Positions 43,760 through 53,020 are shown, counted from the first letter of the stretch. The stretch is 64,000 nt of DNA from Spirochaetia bacterium 38H-sp (GCA_039023545.1 JBCHKQ010000004.1:62001-126000), one strand, 5' to 3'. Notes: generated from the sequence alone by a model not told the origin. Numbers and translations are program-made.

Positions 43760-44276
43760 CTATTTTTGCATGTAAAAGCAGATATAGATTAAATCAATCG
43801 TAAGATTAAGCCCCATGCTGAATTTGTTAAAAACTCCGGTAAAACTCAGCTCTGATTCTGCATAAAAATGCAACCCTTTCCAGGACTATGCAGACGCATA
43901 ACAACTACACCATAAGAATACCAATTTTCATCATCCTCATAGGAGAGAAGATACCGGAACACATACCTATATACAAATACCTTGTAGGAGAAAAAAGCAC
44001 TCCGCCACCTAGAGAAGCAATCATATCATTATAACCATTAGCAACAAGCGGAGAGAAAACCCTTCCACAAAACTGAACAATTGCTAAATCTTCAAACACA
44101 CTGAGTCTTATAATGATATCTCCTCCCAGAGGACGACTTACAATCACTGCTGCATTTGCAGCACTGGCCACTCCTATATCAAGAGAAATATCGGCAAAAT
44201 AAAAAGCCCCGCCCAACACCAAAAACACAAGAATCAATAATTTTTTTGCATAAAACTTCCTTGTATTATTAATCAT
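43760..44276 (-). pseudogene. Frameshifted outer-membrane beta-barrel-like gene
   Basis: From ATG 44276 the frame begins with a signal-type segment (KKLLILVFLVLGGAFYF) and then alternating-residue strands (ASLGGGVLFSPTRYLYIG), but stops at 43905. Beta-strand-like coding continues in the -1 frame (SYEDDENWYSYGVVVMRLHS) and then in a third frame (GLHFYAESELSFTGVFNKFS ... LTIDLIYI) to TAG at 43760. Joining the three gives one plausible barrel of about 170 residues. I infer two frameshifts, near 43935 and 43880. Sequencing error is the other explanation. Confidence 0.55.
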
Positions 44277-44363
44277 ACTAAACCTATTACATAGCATTGT
44301 CAAATTTCATTTAAATCAGCCATTGTCCCTGTGGCACACATAAGTTTGGAAGACATGTTTTTT

Positions 44364-44399
44364 CAAAAGCAGCGCGGACGCAAGTCTGCGCGTTCGGTA
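44364..44399 (-). repeat. Intergenic repeat (copy N), short-loop, decayed right end
   Basis: Minus strand TACCGAACG, stem CGCAGAC / GTCCGCG with one mismatch, then CTGC without the mini-hairpin. The rest of gap 44277-44610 is very A+T-rich and holds a TTGACA at about 44569 as part of the likely rnf promoter. Confidence 0.6.
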
Positions 44400-44610
44400 T
44401 AAATTTTTGTAAAAATCCGCTATCCGACATATAAAAATATGACTTATTTTAAAAAAAACATCAAACTATTTCTTTTTATAGATAAAAAAATAAACATTTT
44501 AACACATAAAATCATTGTATTTTGTATTCAATTTGTGTTTTTCGGCCATTTACCGATTGACAAAAAAAACGTATTGCAAGAAAATATGGTATATCATAAT
44601 AGGACAATAT

Positions 44611-45030
44611 ATGAAATCAAATAAGTTATCACATGTTGCCAAGGTTGTTTCCATAGAGGGAGACAAGATTAGAATATCAATGTACCGCTCAGGTATGTGT
44701 GCACATTGTGCAGCAAAGGGTGCCTGTTCTGTGATGGACTCAAATGAGCAAGAGATGCTTGTAAAAAATCCGGGAAATCTTAGGGTAGGAGATATGGTCA
44801 AGCTTGTTATAAGCTCAAGCACCGGCTGGAAGGCTATGATAGTGGCTTTTGTGGTGCCTTTTCTCTTGATGTTTGCAGGTATTTTGATTGCTTCTTCTCT
44901 CGGGGCATCGGAGGGTGTCTCTGCTGTGGCAGGCCTTGGGTCCCTTGCGCTTTACTATGCCATACTGGCACTCTTTAAAAAGCGTATAGACAGAACTTTT
45001 TCTGTCAAAATAGAAAAAATCAGTCAATAG
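44611..45030 (+). CDS. RseC/MucC-family protein at head of rnf operon
   Basis: 139 residues from ATG 44611 with AGGA upstream. RseC pattern: N-terminal domain with the Cys motif CAHCAAKGAC (near residue 31), the beta-barrel-like segment to about 75, and then two membrane helices (about 77-120). RseC proteins occur next to rnf/rsx genes and affect SoxR reduction or sigma-E signalling in enterobacteria. Here the Cys motif may bind a cluster or metal and assist Rnf assembly (inference). 19 bp before rnfB. Confidence 0.8.
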   Translation: MKSNKLSHVAKVVSIEGDKIRISMYRSGMCAHCAAKGACSVMDSNEQEMLVKNPGNLRVGDMVKLVISSSTGWKAMIVAFVVPFLLMFAGILIASSLGASEGVSAVAGLGSLALYYAILALFKKRIDRTFSVKIEKISQ

Positions 45031-45049
45031 TCATTTTAAGGAGTCTGCT

Positions 45050-45913
45050 GTGTCCATTATCTTTTCTGTCATTGTTTTAACTTTCACTGCGGGTATCTTT
45101 GCTCTGATGCTTGCCTGGGCTGCAAAGCGATTTGCAGTTAAGGAAGATCCCAGGGTAGAAACCGTAATGGAGATGCTTCCAGGTATCAACTGTGGTGCCT
45201 GCGGTTTTGCAGGCTGTTCCGGACTTGCGTCTGCTCTTGTACAGGCTGCCGATTCCGGAGATTTAAGCGGATTATTCTGTCCTCCAGGTGGCCAAAATAC
45301 CATGGACAAGGTTGGAGAATTCCTAGGCGTTGAGTTCTCAGGTGGAGATGTGCCTGTTGCCGTTCTAAGGTGTGGCGGTTCTTGCCAGGCTTCTCCTCCC
45401 AAGGTTGAATACACAGGAGAAAAAAGCTGTAAGATTGCCCATATGGCTTTTTCCGGAGAAGGAGGCTGTCCTATGGGGTGTCTGCACTACGGCGATTGTG
45501 AGGTTGCCTGTCCATTCGATGCTATTAGTATGGACTCTGAGACTGGGCTTCCTGTTGTGGATGAAGAGAAATGTACTGGCTGCGGCGAGTGTGTAAAGGC
45601 TTGTCCCAGAGGGCTTTTTGAGCTTAGGCCAAGAGGAAAACGCGGACGACGCGTATGGGTCAATTGCCGCAATACGCAGAAAGGCGCTATTGCCAGAAAA
45701 AACTGTCAGGTCGCATGTATAGGCTGTGGTAAATGTGTGAGAACTTGCGATACTGTTGCAAAAGCTATCACAATGGAAAACAATCTTGCATACATAGATC
45801 CACTCAAGTGTATTGCCTGTGGCAAGTGTGTGAGAGAATGTCCTACCGGCGCTATTCTTGCAACTTTTCCGGTAAAAAAACAAGTATCTTCACAGGAGAA
45901 ACAAGGTGAGTAA
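45050..45913 (+). CDS. rnfB: Rnf complex iron-sulfur subunit B
   Basis: 287 residues. An N-terminal membrane helix (residues about 3-22) is followed by the 4Fe-4S domain INCGACGFAGCSGLA and further cysteine motifs: GCPMGCLHYGDCEVACP, CTGCGECVKACPRG, CIGCGKCVRTC, and CIACGKCVRECPTG. RnfB receives electrons from reduced ferredoxin. GTG start with AAGGAG. It overlaps rnfC by 8 bp. Confidence 0.95.
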   Translation: MSIIFSVIVLTFTAGIFALMLAWAAKRFAVKEDPRVETVMEMLPGINCGACGFAGCSGLASALVQAADSGDLSGLFCPPGGQNTMDKVGEFLGVEFSGGDVPVAVLRCGGSCQASPPKVEYTGEKSCKIAHMAFSGEGGCPMGCLHYGDCEVACPFDAISMDSETGLPVVDEEKCTGCGECVKACPRGLFELRPRGKRGRRVWVNCRNTQKGAIARKNCQVACIGCGKCVRTCDTVAKAITMENNLAYIDPLKCIACGKCVRECPTGAILATFPVKKQVSSQEKQGE

Positions 45914-47243
45914 GATTACTTTTCCCAAGGGCGGTATACATCCGCCAGAGAACAAGATAACAGAGCATCTGCCCATAGAAACAATGCCAATACCCGATGA
46001 GGTTGCTATTCTTTTGTCCCAACATCTTGGGGCTCCTGCAAAACCTATTGTTGCAAAAGGAGATAAGGTGCTTGTTGGCACACTCATTGGCGAGGCTCAG
46101 GGGTTTATATCTGCCAATATACACTCAAGTGTGTCCGGTACGGTTGTCAAGATCGATGAGATTCCTGATGCAAATGGATATCCTAAAACCGCGGTTGTAA
46201 TAAAGGTAGAAGGAGATGAGTGGGAGCCATCCTGCGATCTATCCTCCGAGCTCAAAAAAGAATGCCCGCTATCACCTTCTGATATTATAGAAAAAATAAA
46301 ACAGGCAGGAATCGTAGGTATGGGCGGAGCAGGTTTTCCCACTCATGTCAAGCTTATGATTCCGGAAGGAAAGAGTGTAGACACACTCATAATAAACGCA
46401 GCGGAGTGCGAACCATATCTTACGGCAGACCACAGACTCTTGCTGGAACGTACGGAAGAGCTCCTTGTAGGTGTCAGTATATTAAAGAAAGCTCTTTCTG
46501 TTGACAGAGCTGTAATAGGCATAGAAAGTAACAAACCAGATGCAATAAAAAAACTGTCAGAGACAGCCTTAGAATACGAGGGAATAGAGATAAAAGAGCT
46601 TAAGACAAAGTACCCCCAAGGTGCAGAAAAACAGCTTATTAAGGCTGTTACAGGAAGAGAGGTACCGTCGGGAAGACTGCCTCTCGATGTGGGCTGTGTG
46701 GTAATCAATGCAGGCACTGCCCATGCGGTTTACAGAGCAGTGCAGAAAAATATCCCTCTTATAGAAAGAGTTGTAACTGTAACAGGAAAAGCTCTCAAAA
46801 AACCTGCTAATCTTATGGTAAGGACAGGCACACCTGTCTCTGTTGTGGTGGATTATGCCGGCGGATTGCCCGATGACATCTGTAAAGTAATATCAGGCGG
46901 TCCTATGATGGGCAAAGCAATGCCCAATCTTGACAGCACAATTACAAAAACAACATCCGGCATACTGGTAATAACCGGTAAAGAGGCAATTAGACCAGAA
47001 CCCACTGCATGTATAAGGTGTGCAAAATGTGTCTCCGTTTGCCCAATGGGACTTGAGCCCTATCTTCTTGAGAAACTTACAGAAAACAAGCTGTGGGATA
47101 AAGCCGAGGAGAAAGCAATAACAGACTGTGTGGAGTGCGGCTCATGCAGCTACATCTGTCCGGCAGCAAGACCGCTTCTTGACAATATAAGATACGGCAA
47201 ATCAACAGTAATGATGATAAAAAGAAAGAGGAGTGCAAAATGA
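45906..47243 (+). CDS. rnfC: Rnf complex NADH-binding subunit C
   Basis: 445 residues. The SLBB/flavin-nucleotide region shows KQAGIVGMGGAGFPTHVKL, INAAECEPYLTADHRLL, and YPQGAEKQLIKAVTGREVP. Two 4Fe-4S motifs lie near the C-terminus (CIRCAKCVSVCPMGLEP; CVECGSCSYICPAARPL). It reduces NAD+ at the cytoplasmic face. GTG start, GGAG-type site. ATGA overlap with rnfD. Confidence 0.96.
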   Translation: MSKITFPKGGIHPPENKITEHLPIETMPIPDEVAILLSQHLGAPAKPIVAKGDKVLVGTLIGEAQGFISANIHSSVSGTVVKIDEIPDANGYPKTAVVIKVEGDEWEPSCDLSSELKKECPLSPSDIIEKIKQAGIVGMGGAGFPTHVKLMIPEGKSVDTLIINAAECEPYLTADHRLLLERTEELLVGVSILKKALSVDRAVIGIESNKPDAIKKLSETALEYEGIEIKELKTKYPQGAEKQLIKAVTGREVPSGRLPLDVGCVVINAGTAHAVYRAVQKNIPLIERVVTVTGKALKKPANLMVRTGTPVSVVVDYAGGLPDDICKVISGGPMMGKAMPNLDSTITKTTSGILVITGKEAIRPEPTACIRCAKCVSVCPMGLEPYLLEKLTENKLWDKAEEKAITDCVECGSCSYICPAARPLLDNIRYGKSTVMMIKRKRSAK

Positions 47244-48241
47244 ACAAACTCACAGTAAGCCTTTCTCCTCATGCAAAGGCACCCATAGATACGCAAAAGG
47301 TTATGCTTGCTGTAATACTTGCCCTTATGCCATCTTTTATAGCCTCACTATATTTCTTCGGTGTAAGAGCGTTTATCGTTACCGCAGTATCGGTAGTAGC
47401 AGCAGTTCTCACAGAATATCTGATAACAACAATTCTGTTAAAGAGGAAGAATACCACATCTGATCTTTCTGCAGTGGTTGCAGGGCTTCTGCTTGCCTAT
47501 AATGTGCCATCAAGTATCCCCTTGTGGCAGATAGCATCGGGAGCAGTATTTGCAATGGGAATAGCCAAGCTTGCTTTTGGAGGTTTAGGTAATAACCCAT
47601 TTAACCCTGCACTGGCAGGCAGAGCTTTTATGCTTGTAAGCTTTCCCCAGCAGATGACGACTTGGCCTCAGCCTGTTGTAACCAAAATGATGTTAAATCC
47701 GGATGCACTCACCGCTGCAACACCGCTTGGAATACTCAAGGAACACATCAAGGCTGGAGAAACAATTCAGCAATTTAGCAACAAATTGCCAGATTATTGG
47801 CATATGTTTATAGGAAACATAGGCGGCTCGTTGGGAGAAACAAGCGCACTTGCCATTCTCATAGGCGGACTTTTTCTGCTTCTCATCCGTGTTATATCAT
47901 GGAGAATTCCGTTTTTTTATCTTGCTGGACTTGTAAGCATAACCGGGATTTTCTATCTGATAGATCCTACAAGGTATGCAGACCCTCTTTTTCATCTGCT
48001 TGCAGGAGGCGTATTGCTTGGAGCCTTTTTTATGGCAACAGATCTTGTAACAAGCCCCATGAGCCCTGCAGGACAGATAATATACGCACTTGGCGGCGGC
48101 ATATTGGCCGCACTTATAAGGCTCTTTGGCTCATATCCAGAAGGATGTTCTTATTCCATACTTATAATGAACGCCTTTGTCCCACTTATAGACAGGGCTT
48201 TGCCGCCATCAAGGTTTGGAAAGGAGGCCTCCCGTGCTTAG
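47240..48241 (+). CDS. rnfD: Rnf complex membrane subunit D
   Basis: 333 residues, about nine membrane helices. The covalent-FMN threonine lies in the DALTAATPLG segment (near residue 158), and NPFNPALAGRAF is the NqrB/RnfD signature. It forms part of the ion path. Overlaps the rnfG start by 8 bp. Confidence 0.95.
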   Translation: MNKLTVSLSPHAKAPIDTQKVMLAVILALMPSFIASLYFFGVRAFIVTAVSVVAAVLTEYLITTILLKRKNTTSDLSAVVAGLLLAYNVPSSIPLWQIASGAVFAMGIAKLAFGGLGNNPFNPALAGRAFMLVSFPQQMTTWPQPVVTKMMLNPDALTAATPLGILKEHIKAGETIQQFSNKLPDYWHMFIGNIGGSLGETSALAILIGGLFLLLIRVISWRIPFFYLAGLVSITGIFYLIDPTRYADPLFHLLAGGVLLGAFFMATDLVTSPMSPAGQIIYALGGGILAALIRLFGSYPEGCSYSILIMNAFVPLIDRALPPSRFGKEASRA

Positions 48242-48854
48242 TAAAATCCCCTCCACACCTCTTACAATGGTACTGGTCCTTGCAATAATAGCTGCTCTCT
48301 CTGCAGCACTTCTTGCAGTAACCGACAGCATAACAGCACCTGTTATAGAGCAGGTACAAGAAGAAAAACAGGCAAAAGCCGTAGAAACTGTTCTCCCTGA
48401 GACTGACAACAATCCTGCACAGCACCCTGTAGTCTTTGAAGATGCTCCGGATTTGATATTCTTTCCGGCAAGCAAAAGAGAAAAGCCTGTAGGTGTTGCA
48501 GTAAGAACATATACGGACAATGGCTTCTCTGGAAGATTCTGGATAATGGTAGGATTTTTGCCTGACGGCAGCATATACGACACGCTGGTTCTTCAACATG
48601 CGGAAACTCCCGGACTGGGGCAGAAGATGACAAAGGAAAAGTTTAAAAAACAGTTTAGAGATAAAAATCCAAAAGACTTTGTTCTCAAAGTGAAGAAAGA
48701 CGGCGGGGATGTGGATGCAATAACAGCAGCAACCATAAGTTCTAGAGCCTACTGTGATGCAATAGAAAGGGCATATAATGCTTTTATAGAGCATAAGAAC
48801 GAGCTCCTTACAACAAACAATGCAATAGGACCAGCAGAGGAGGCACAAAAATGA
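48234..48854 (+). CDS. rnfG: Rnf complex FMN-binding subunit G
   Basis: 206 residues from GTG 48234, which has AAAGGAGG 6 nt upstream; the TTG at 48216 lies before that site. One N-terminal helix, then the FMN-binding domain with [13 protein letters not shown] and the flavinylated Thr in [13 protein letters not shown] (near residue 160). It is periplasmic and carries electrons between Rnf subunits. Confidence 0.93.
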   Translation: MLSKIPSTPLTMVLVLAIIAALSAALLAVTDSITAPVIEQVQEEKQAKAVETVLPETDNNPAQHPVVFEDAPDLIFFPASKREKPVGVAVRTYTDNGFSGRFWIMVGFLPDGSIYDTLVLQHAETPGLGQKMTKEKFKKQFRDKNPKDFVLKVKKDGGDVDAITAATISSRAYCDAIERAYNAFIEHKNELLTTNNAIGPAEEAQK

Positions 48855-49495
48855 CATTAAAAGAGAACCTGACAAAAGGTTTTTTTAAGGAAAGCCCTGT
48901 ATTTGTCCTGCTTCTTGGAATGTGCCCAACTCTGGGTGTAACCAACAGTGCAATAAATGGACTGGGAATGGGACTTGCAACAACAGTGGTACTAATAGCA
49001 TCCAACCTAGTGATCAGTCTTGTAAAAGACCTTATTCCAGATAAAGTTAGGATTCCTTCTTTTATAGTGATTATTGCAACCTTTGTTACAATAATAGACA
49101 TGAGCATGGCAGCATACCTGCCGTCACTACACGAAAACCTGGGATTATTTATTCCACTTATAGTTGTAAACTGTATAATTCTGGGACGCGCAGAAGCATT
49201 TGCTTCCAAGAACAATCCCATCGCATCTCTTGTGGACGGAATAAGCATGGGGCTTGGCTTTACAATGGCACTTACAATGCTTGGCATAATAAGAGAAATC
49301 CTTGGCTCAGGCTCAATATTTGACATACCATTTGTAGCAGAAGATGCAAGCACCTACCTGTTGTTTGTCATGCCACCGGGAGCATTTATAACACTGGGAC
49401 TTCTCATCCCGTCAATCAATGCAATACGAGACAGTCTTGTAAAGAACAGAAAAGACATAAAAGAGCATACAATAGAAATCCCGGAGGAGGCATAA
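48851..49495 (+). CDS. rnfE: Rnf complex membrane subunit E
   Basis: 214 residues, six membrane helices with the NqrD/RnfE signatures [23 protein letters not shown] and [13 protein letters not shown]. In RnfA and RnfE the conserved Cys residues of the first and fourth helices hold an intramembrane Fe-S centre; a Cys is present in both places (MCPTL, NCII). ATGA overlap with rnfG. Confidence 0.95.
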   Translation: MTLKENLTKGFFKESPVFVLLLGMCPTLGVTNSAINGLGMGLATTVVLIASNLVISLVKDLIPDKVRIPSFIVIIATFVTIIDMSMAAYLPSLHENLGLFIPLIVVNCIILGRAEAFASKNNPIASLVDGISMGLGFTMALTMLGIIREILGSGSIFDIPFVAEDASTYLLFVMPPGAFITLGLLIPSINAIRDSLVKNRKDIKEHTIEIPEEA

Positions 49496-49496
49496 G

Positions 49497-50069
49497 ATGG
49501 AATACCTTGCAATATTCTTTACCGCCATATTTATCAACAACATAATATTCTCACAATTTTTGGGCATATGTCCCTTCCTAGGCGTAAGTTCCAGAATGAC
49601 TACTGCAACAGGAATGGGTGCAGCAGTCATCTTTGTTATGACTCTCGCTACAACAGTGACTTTTCTTCTTCATCAGTACATACTGATGCCTCTTGGCCTG
49701 CATTTTTTAAATACAGTAGCATTTATTCTCGTAATAGCATCACTCGTACAGCTTGTAGAAATCATACTAAAGAAAATCGCACCTCCACTCTATCATGCAC
49801 TCGGAATATTTCTACCTCTTATCACAACCAACTGTGCCATACTAGGTGTAGCAATCCTTGTTATACAGAAAAACTACACATTTGCAGAAAGCGTGGTCTT
49901 TGCGGCGTCAACAGCCATGGGCTTTACCCTTGCCCTTGTCATAATGGCAGGAATAAGAGAAAGACTAGAGATATCGGATATACCAGAAAGACTCAAAGGC
50001 GGCCCTATAACCCTGCTAACAGCCGGACTCTTGTCGCTTGCATTTATGGGCTTTAGCGGAATGCTTTAA
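49497..50069 (+). CDS. rnfA: Rnf complex membrane subunit A
   Basis: 190 residues, six helices: INNIIFSQFLGICPFLGVS and LITTNCAILGVAIL contain the paired Cys positions matching RnfE. One base separates it from rnfE. Last gene of the operon, giving the order B-C-D-G-E-A. The complex couples ferredoxin oxidation by NAD+ to Na+ or H+ export; the ion cannot be read from sequence. Confidence 0.95.
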   Translation: MEYLAIFFTAIFINNIIFSQFLGICPFLGVSSRMTTATGMGAAVIFVMTLATTVTFLLHQYILMPLGLHFLNTVAFILVIASLVQLVEIILKKIAPPLYHALGIFLPLITTNCAILGVAILVIQKNYTFAESVVFAASTAMGFTLALVIMAGIRERLEISDIPERLKGGPITLLTAGLLSLAFMGFSGML

Positions 50070-50080
50070 AACAATACTTA

Positions 50081-50197
50081 TACCGAACGTCGTCTCTGCG
50101 GCTGACAAAGCTTTTCTTCCACCAGGAGGCAGCACAGCCCGCATTAGCGGGCTGTGCGTTCGGTATAAAAAAGCCGCAGAGACTCCTGCCTGCGGCA
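50081..50197 (+). repeat. Intergenic repeat (copy O-outer) carrying a nested copy
   Basis: TACCGAACG (50081-50089), arms GTCTCTGCGGCT / AGCCGCAGAGAC (perfect, the right arm at 50172-50183), mini-hairpin TGCC-TGC-GGCA (50187-50197). A second element in minus orientation (50119-50165) occupies the loop. Confidence 0.85.
50119..50165 (-). repeat. Nested intergenic repeat (copy O-inner)
   Basis: Minus strand TACCGAACG, perfect 10-bp stem CACAGCCCGC / GCGGGCTGTG with loop TAAT, then CTGCCTCC and a degenerate right end. It lies inside the loop of the outer copy. Copy F at 26230 has nearly the same stem. Confidence 0.8.
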
Positions 50198-50202
50198 AAA
50201 AA

Positions 50203-50234
50203 GGAGGGCACTCAGCCCTCCCTCCCCTTTTTTT
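50203..50234. terminator. Terminator after rnf operon, usable on both strands
   Basis: GGAGGGC-ACTCA-GCCCTCC (50203-50221). On the + strand a CTCCCC spacer precedes T7; on the minus strand T6 follows immediately. Confidence 0.65.
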
Positions 50235-50380
50235 CGCCCCCTTCCTAATGAGGCTTTGTAATAAATAACAGAACAAACAAAGCTCCTGCTTCAAAAAAAG
50301 CAAAAAAAATTAAAAAATATCAATTGTTTTAACCTACTAAAATACATATCTTTATAGAAAAGCTCTAAGAGGAGAAGAAG

Positions 50381-51196
50381 ATGGAAACAGTACTCGTAAC
50401 TGGCGCATCGTCCGGTATTGGCAGAGCAACAGCTATATTTCTGGCAAAGAAAGGGTATAGAGTATATGCAGGAGCAAGAAGAACAGAAAAGATGGAAGAG
50501 CTAAAACAGTATGCCATAAATCCTGTAAAACTGGATGTTACGGACGAAGAGCTTGCAAAAAGCTGCATAGAGAAAATAGAAAGAGAATCAGGTGGTGTGG
50601 ATATTCTAATAAATAATGCAGGCTACGGCTTATATGGTACTATAGAAGAAGTACCCATAAAAGAAGCAAAAAGACAGATGGATGTTAATGTTTTTGGGCT
50701 TGCAAGGATGACACAGCTTGTTATTCCCTACATGAGAAAAAAGAAAAGAGGGAAAATAATAAACATTTCTTCCATAGCTGGTAAGCTCACAACACCCTTG
50801 GGCGGCTGGTATCATGCAAGCAAGTTTGCAGTGGAAGCGCTATCAGACTGCCTGCGTGTGGAGCTTAGCCCCTTTGGCATAGATGTAGTGGTTATAGAAC
50901 CAGGTGGTATCAAAACAGAGTGGTCAGATATCGCTTTTGACAACCTCAGAAAGACTTCTGGTTCTGGACCTTATGCGGATTATGTTGAGAAGGTAATAGC
51001 GATGTTTGAGAAAAATTACTCCAGCGCACGCATATCCGGACCGGAAATTATCGCAGAAACGATTTACAAGGCAATGAAGGCAAAACGTCCCAAAACACGA
51101 TATGCTGCAGGTTATATGGCCCGCCCCATGCTTCTTATAAGAAAGCTTTTCTCAGATAGAATGATGGACAGGCTGACAAGACTCATGACAGGCTAA
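50381..51196 (+). CDS. Short-chain dehydrogenase/reductase
   Basis: 271 residues, classical SDR. Cofactor motif TGASSGIGRA (residue 7), ARR after strand 2 (favouring NADP), NNAG near residue 80, catalytic Ser in INISSIAGK, and the YxxxK motif YHASK near residue 148. The C-terminal helix RLTRLMTG and the overall form resemble 11-beta-HSD/retinol-like SDRs. Substrate unknown. It has AGAGGAG upstream and stands alone between rnf and radC. Confidence 0.88.
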   Translation: METVLVTGASSGIGRATAIFLAKKGYRVYAGARRTEKMEELKQYAINPVKLDVTDEELAKSCIEKIERESGGVDILINNAGYGLYGTIEEVPIKEAKRQMDVNVFGLARMTQLVIPYMRKKKRGKIINISSIAGKLTTPLGGWYHASKFAVEALSDCLRVELSPFGIDVVVIEPGGIKTEWSDIAFDNLRKTSGSGPYADYVEKVIAMFEKNYSSARISGPEIIAETIYKAMKAKRPKTRYAAGYMARPMLLIRKLFSDRMMDRLTRLMTG

Positions 51197-51343
51197 TACC
51201 ACAGAAGATGGCAAAAGCCGTATAATAGGGCAATTATCTGGGACTATCTTGGCTTTTCTCATCATGTTTAAGATTTTATTTTTAAAACATCTTTTATCTA
51301 AAGCAGGCTTTTCTTTTTCTATGTTATAAGTGGCGGAGGGTGT

Positions 51344-52000
51344 ATGGAAGTAAGAGAACTGCCGCAGGAAGACCGTCCAAGGGAGAGGCTAATAAAAAAG
51401 GGAGCATCCGCTCTTTCTTCTTCTGAGCTTATGTCCGTGCTAATAGGCAGCGGTATCAAGGGCAAGGGAGTGGCAAAGCTGTCCCGAGAGGTGCTTGCTT
51501 TTCTTGAGAAGCATAACTTTGACTGTTCTGCTGATGAGCTTCTTACAATAGAAGGCTTGGGTGCTGCAAAGGCGACTCTTATTCTTGCAGCAATAGAACT
51601 TGTAAAACGCTATGTTGCAAGGCCTGCAGTGCCTATCAATAGTCCAGAGAAAGCTTATCAATATCTTATTCCCTATGCAGACAAGCGTCAGGAGCACTTT
51701 ATCTGCCTTTCTTTAAATGGTGCACAAGAGCTTATAGCTCTCAGGGTTGTAAGCGTTGGGCTTGTCAACCGTGCACTCACCCACCCTCGGGAGGTATTTG
51801 CAGATCCTATATCGGACAGAGCAGCCAGCGTGATTATTGCACACAACCATCCCAGTGGCAACCTAAGTCCAAGCTTTGACGACAGGGAAGTTACAGACAG
51901 GTTACGGGAAGCTGGCGATATTCTTGGAATTCCAGTGCTGGACCATATCATTTTTTGCAAACACGGGTTTCTGTCTTTTAAAGAAGAGGGATATATCTAA
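51344..52000 (+). CDS. radC: RadC/JAB-domain protein
   Basis: 218 residues. N-terminal RPRERLIKKGASALSSSELMSVLIGSG and a helix-hairpin-helix stretch ELLTIEGLGAAKATLI precede the JAB/MPN metal motif: AHNHPSGNLSPSFDD near residue 167, with upstream E in HPREVF. GGAGG precedes the ATG. Despite its name the role in repair is unproven. A hairpin AAGCCATTG/CAATGGCTT (52000-52033) follows the stop without a T tract. Confidence 0.92.
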   Translation: MEVRELPQEDRPRERLIKKGASALSSSELMSVLIGSGIKGKGVAKLSREVLAFLEKHNFDCSADELLTIEGLGAAKATLILAAIELVKRYVARPAVPINSPEKAYQYLIPYADKRQEHFICLSLNGAQELIALRVVSVGLVNRALTHPREVFADPISDRAASVIIAHNHPSGNLSPSFDDREVTDRLREAGDILGIPVLDHIIFCKHGFLSFKEEGYI

Positions 52001-52078
52001 AGCCATTGTCTTTTTAAAAAGTCCCAATGGCTTGCCGTCATAAGACACAGCAGCTATAAAGGCAAGATACGGGCAAAC

Positions 52079-52090
52079 CTGCCTGTGGCA
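52079..52090 (+). repeat. Solo right end of the intergenic repeat
   Basis: CTGCCTGTGGCA, i.e. TGCC-TGT-GGCA, without a recognisable ACCGAACG end upstream. Confidence 0.4.
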
Positions 52091-52134
52091 GATATTCTAA
52101 GGCTCTGAGAAAATGCTATATGGTATCTTCCTTC

Positions 52135-52179
52135 CGCCAAAGGCAGTGGGGAACGCTTTAGCGTTTACCACGTTCGGTA
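52135..52179 (-). repeat. Intergenic repeat (copy P)
   Basis: Minus strand, 9 bp after the stop of the next gene: TACCGAACG, TGGTAAACGC / GCGTTCCCCA (8 of 10 paired), then TGCC-TTT-GGCG. Confidence 0.7.
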
Positions 52180-52188
52180 TAAACATAA

Positions 52189-52908
52189 CTAGACTATGTC
52201 GGCACCCACAATATGCTCTAGTTCCTTGTACAGAATATAGCGCTCCACAGGACTGTTTTTAAAAAGGCCATAAAGCTCATCAATATTCTCTGTGTTGTGC
52301 TGCTCTTTTATGATGCTGTGCTGTTTCTTGAGCATTCTAAGGTAGGTCAGATGTGCACGCGCGGTAGCCTCAAAAAGCTCGCTGCCAAAATCAGGTCTAA
52401 CGGAAAAAAACGGGAAATCAGCGAGAAGGTTGCAAGGTATCCGTATGGCTTGAAAATAACAGATAAGCCCTTCCAGCTCAAAGACGATATCAAGCTGGTT
52501 CTTGAGGCTGAGCAGAGAGTCCAGGTCAATAATCTGCCAGCGTTTGTTATCAGAAGACAAAGCAAGCCACACAGGTATGCCAACATATGTCTGCCATCTT
52601 TCCAGAGCTTCCAACTCGGAGTTAAAGAAGAGATAGGCTCCCATGGGGGTCAGGGGAAAATGACGACTCCTTCTTATTGTTACGTCAACTGCGATCGTAG
52701 CAGTAGCCGGCAAACGAAGCAAAAGATCAGGCTGCTTGATTCTTCTGTCAGGAAGTATGCAGTCGGGCAAAAAGAGCTCGTTCTCTCCTGTGTCCGCCCA
52801 ATCCGTAGAAATCCATGTAGGGAGATACCCTAAGTTTCTGAGCCTTTTGGCAAAGAGGATTTCCGCCCTTAGAGAGCGGAGTTTACGGGGAGATAAGAGA
52901 TTATCCAT
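52189..52908 (-). CDS. Unknown protein, possible nuclease-like fold
   Basis: 239 residues from ATG 52908, which has GGGAG about 8 nt upstream; a GTG at 52980 (263 residues) has no such site. Near residues 60-85 the string KQPDLLLR ... IAVDVTIRRSRHF, with an earlier Glu in a helix, resembles a PD-(D/E)XK arrangement (D-x-xVDVT), but a clear ExK is missing. The C-terminal third is helical. I do not recognise the family, and the nuclease idea is weak. It is divergent from the cimA leader; the two promoters share 52981-53055. Confidence 0.55.
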   Translation of the reverse strand: MDNLLSPRKLRSLRAEILFAKRLRNLGYLPTWISTDWADTGENELFLPDCILPDRRIKQPDLLLRLPATATIAVDVTIRRSRHFPLTPMGAYLFFNSELEALERWQTYVGIPVWLALSSDNKRWQIIDLDSLLSLKNQLDIVFELEGLICYFQAIRIPCNLLADFPFFSVRPDFGSELFEATARAHLTYLRMLKKQHSIIKEQHNTENIDELYGLFKNSPVERYILYKELEHIVGADIV

Positions 52909-53020
52909 TGTCTTTCTCCCATCATAACTTGTTATTGTGTTTTTGTTGAGGTCTATGCGGGGTAGTTTTTCCTTGCTCACATCTAAATAACAGTTTTTTC
53001 CATACTTCTGCTTTTACTGC

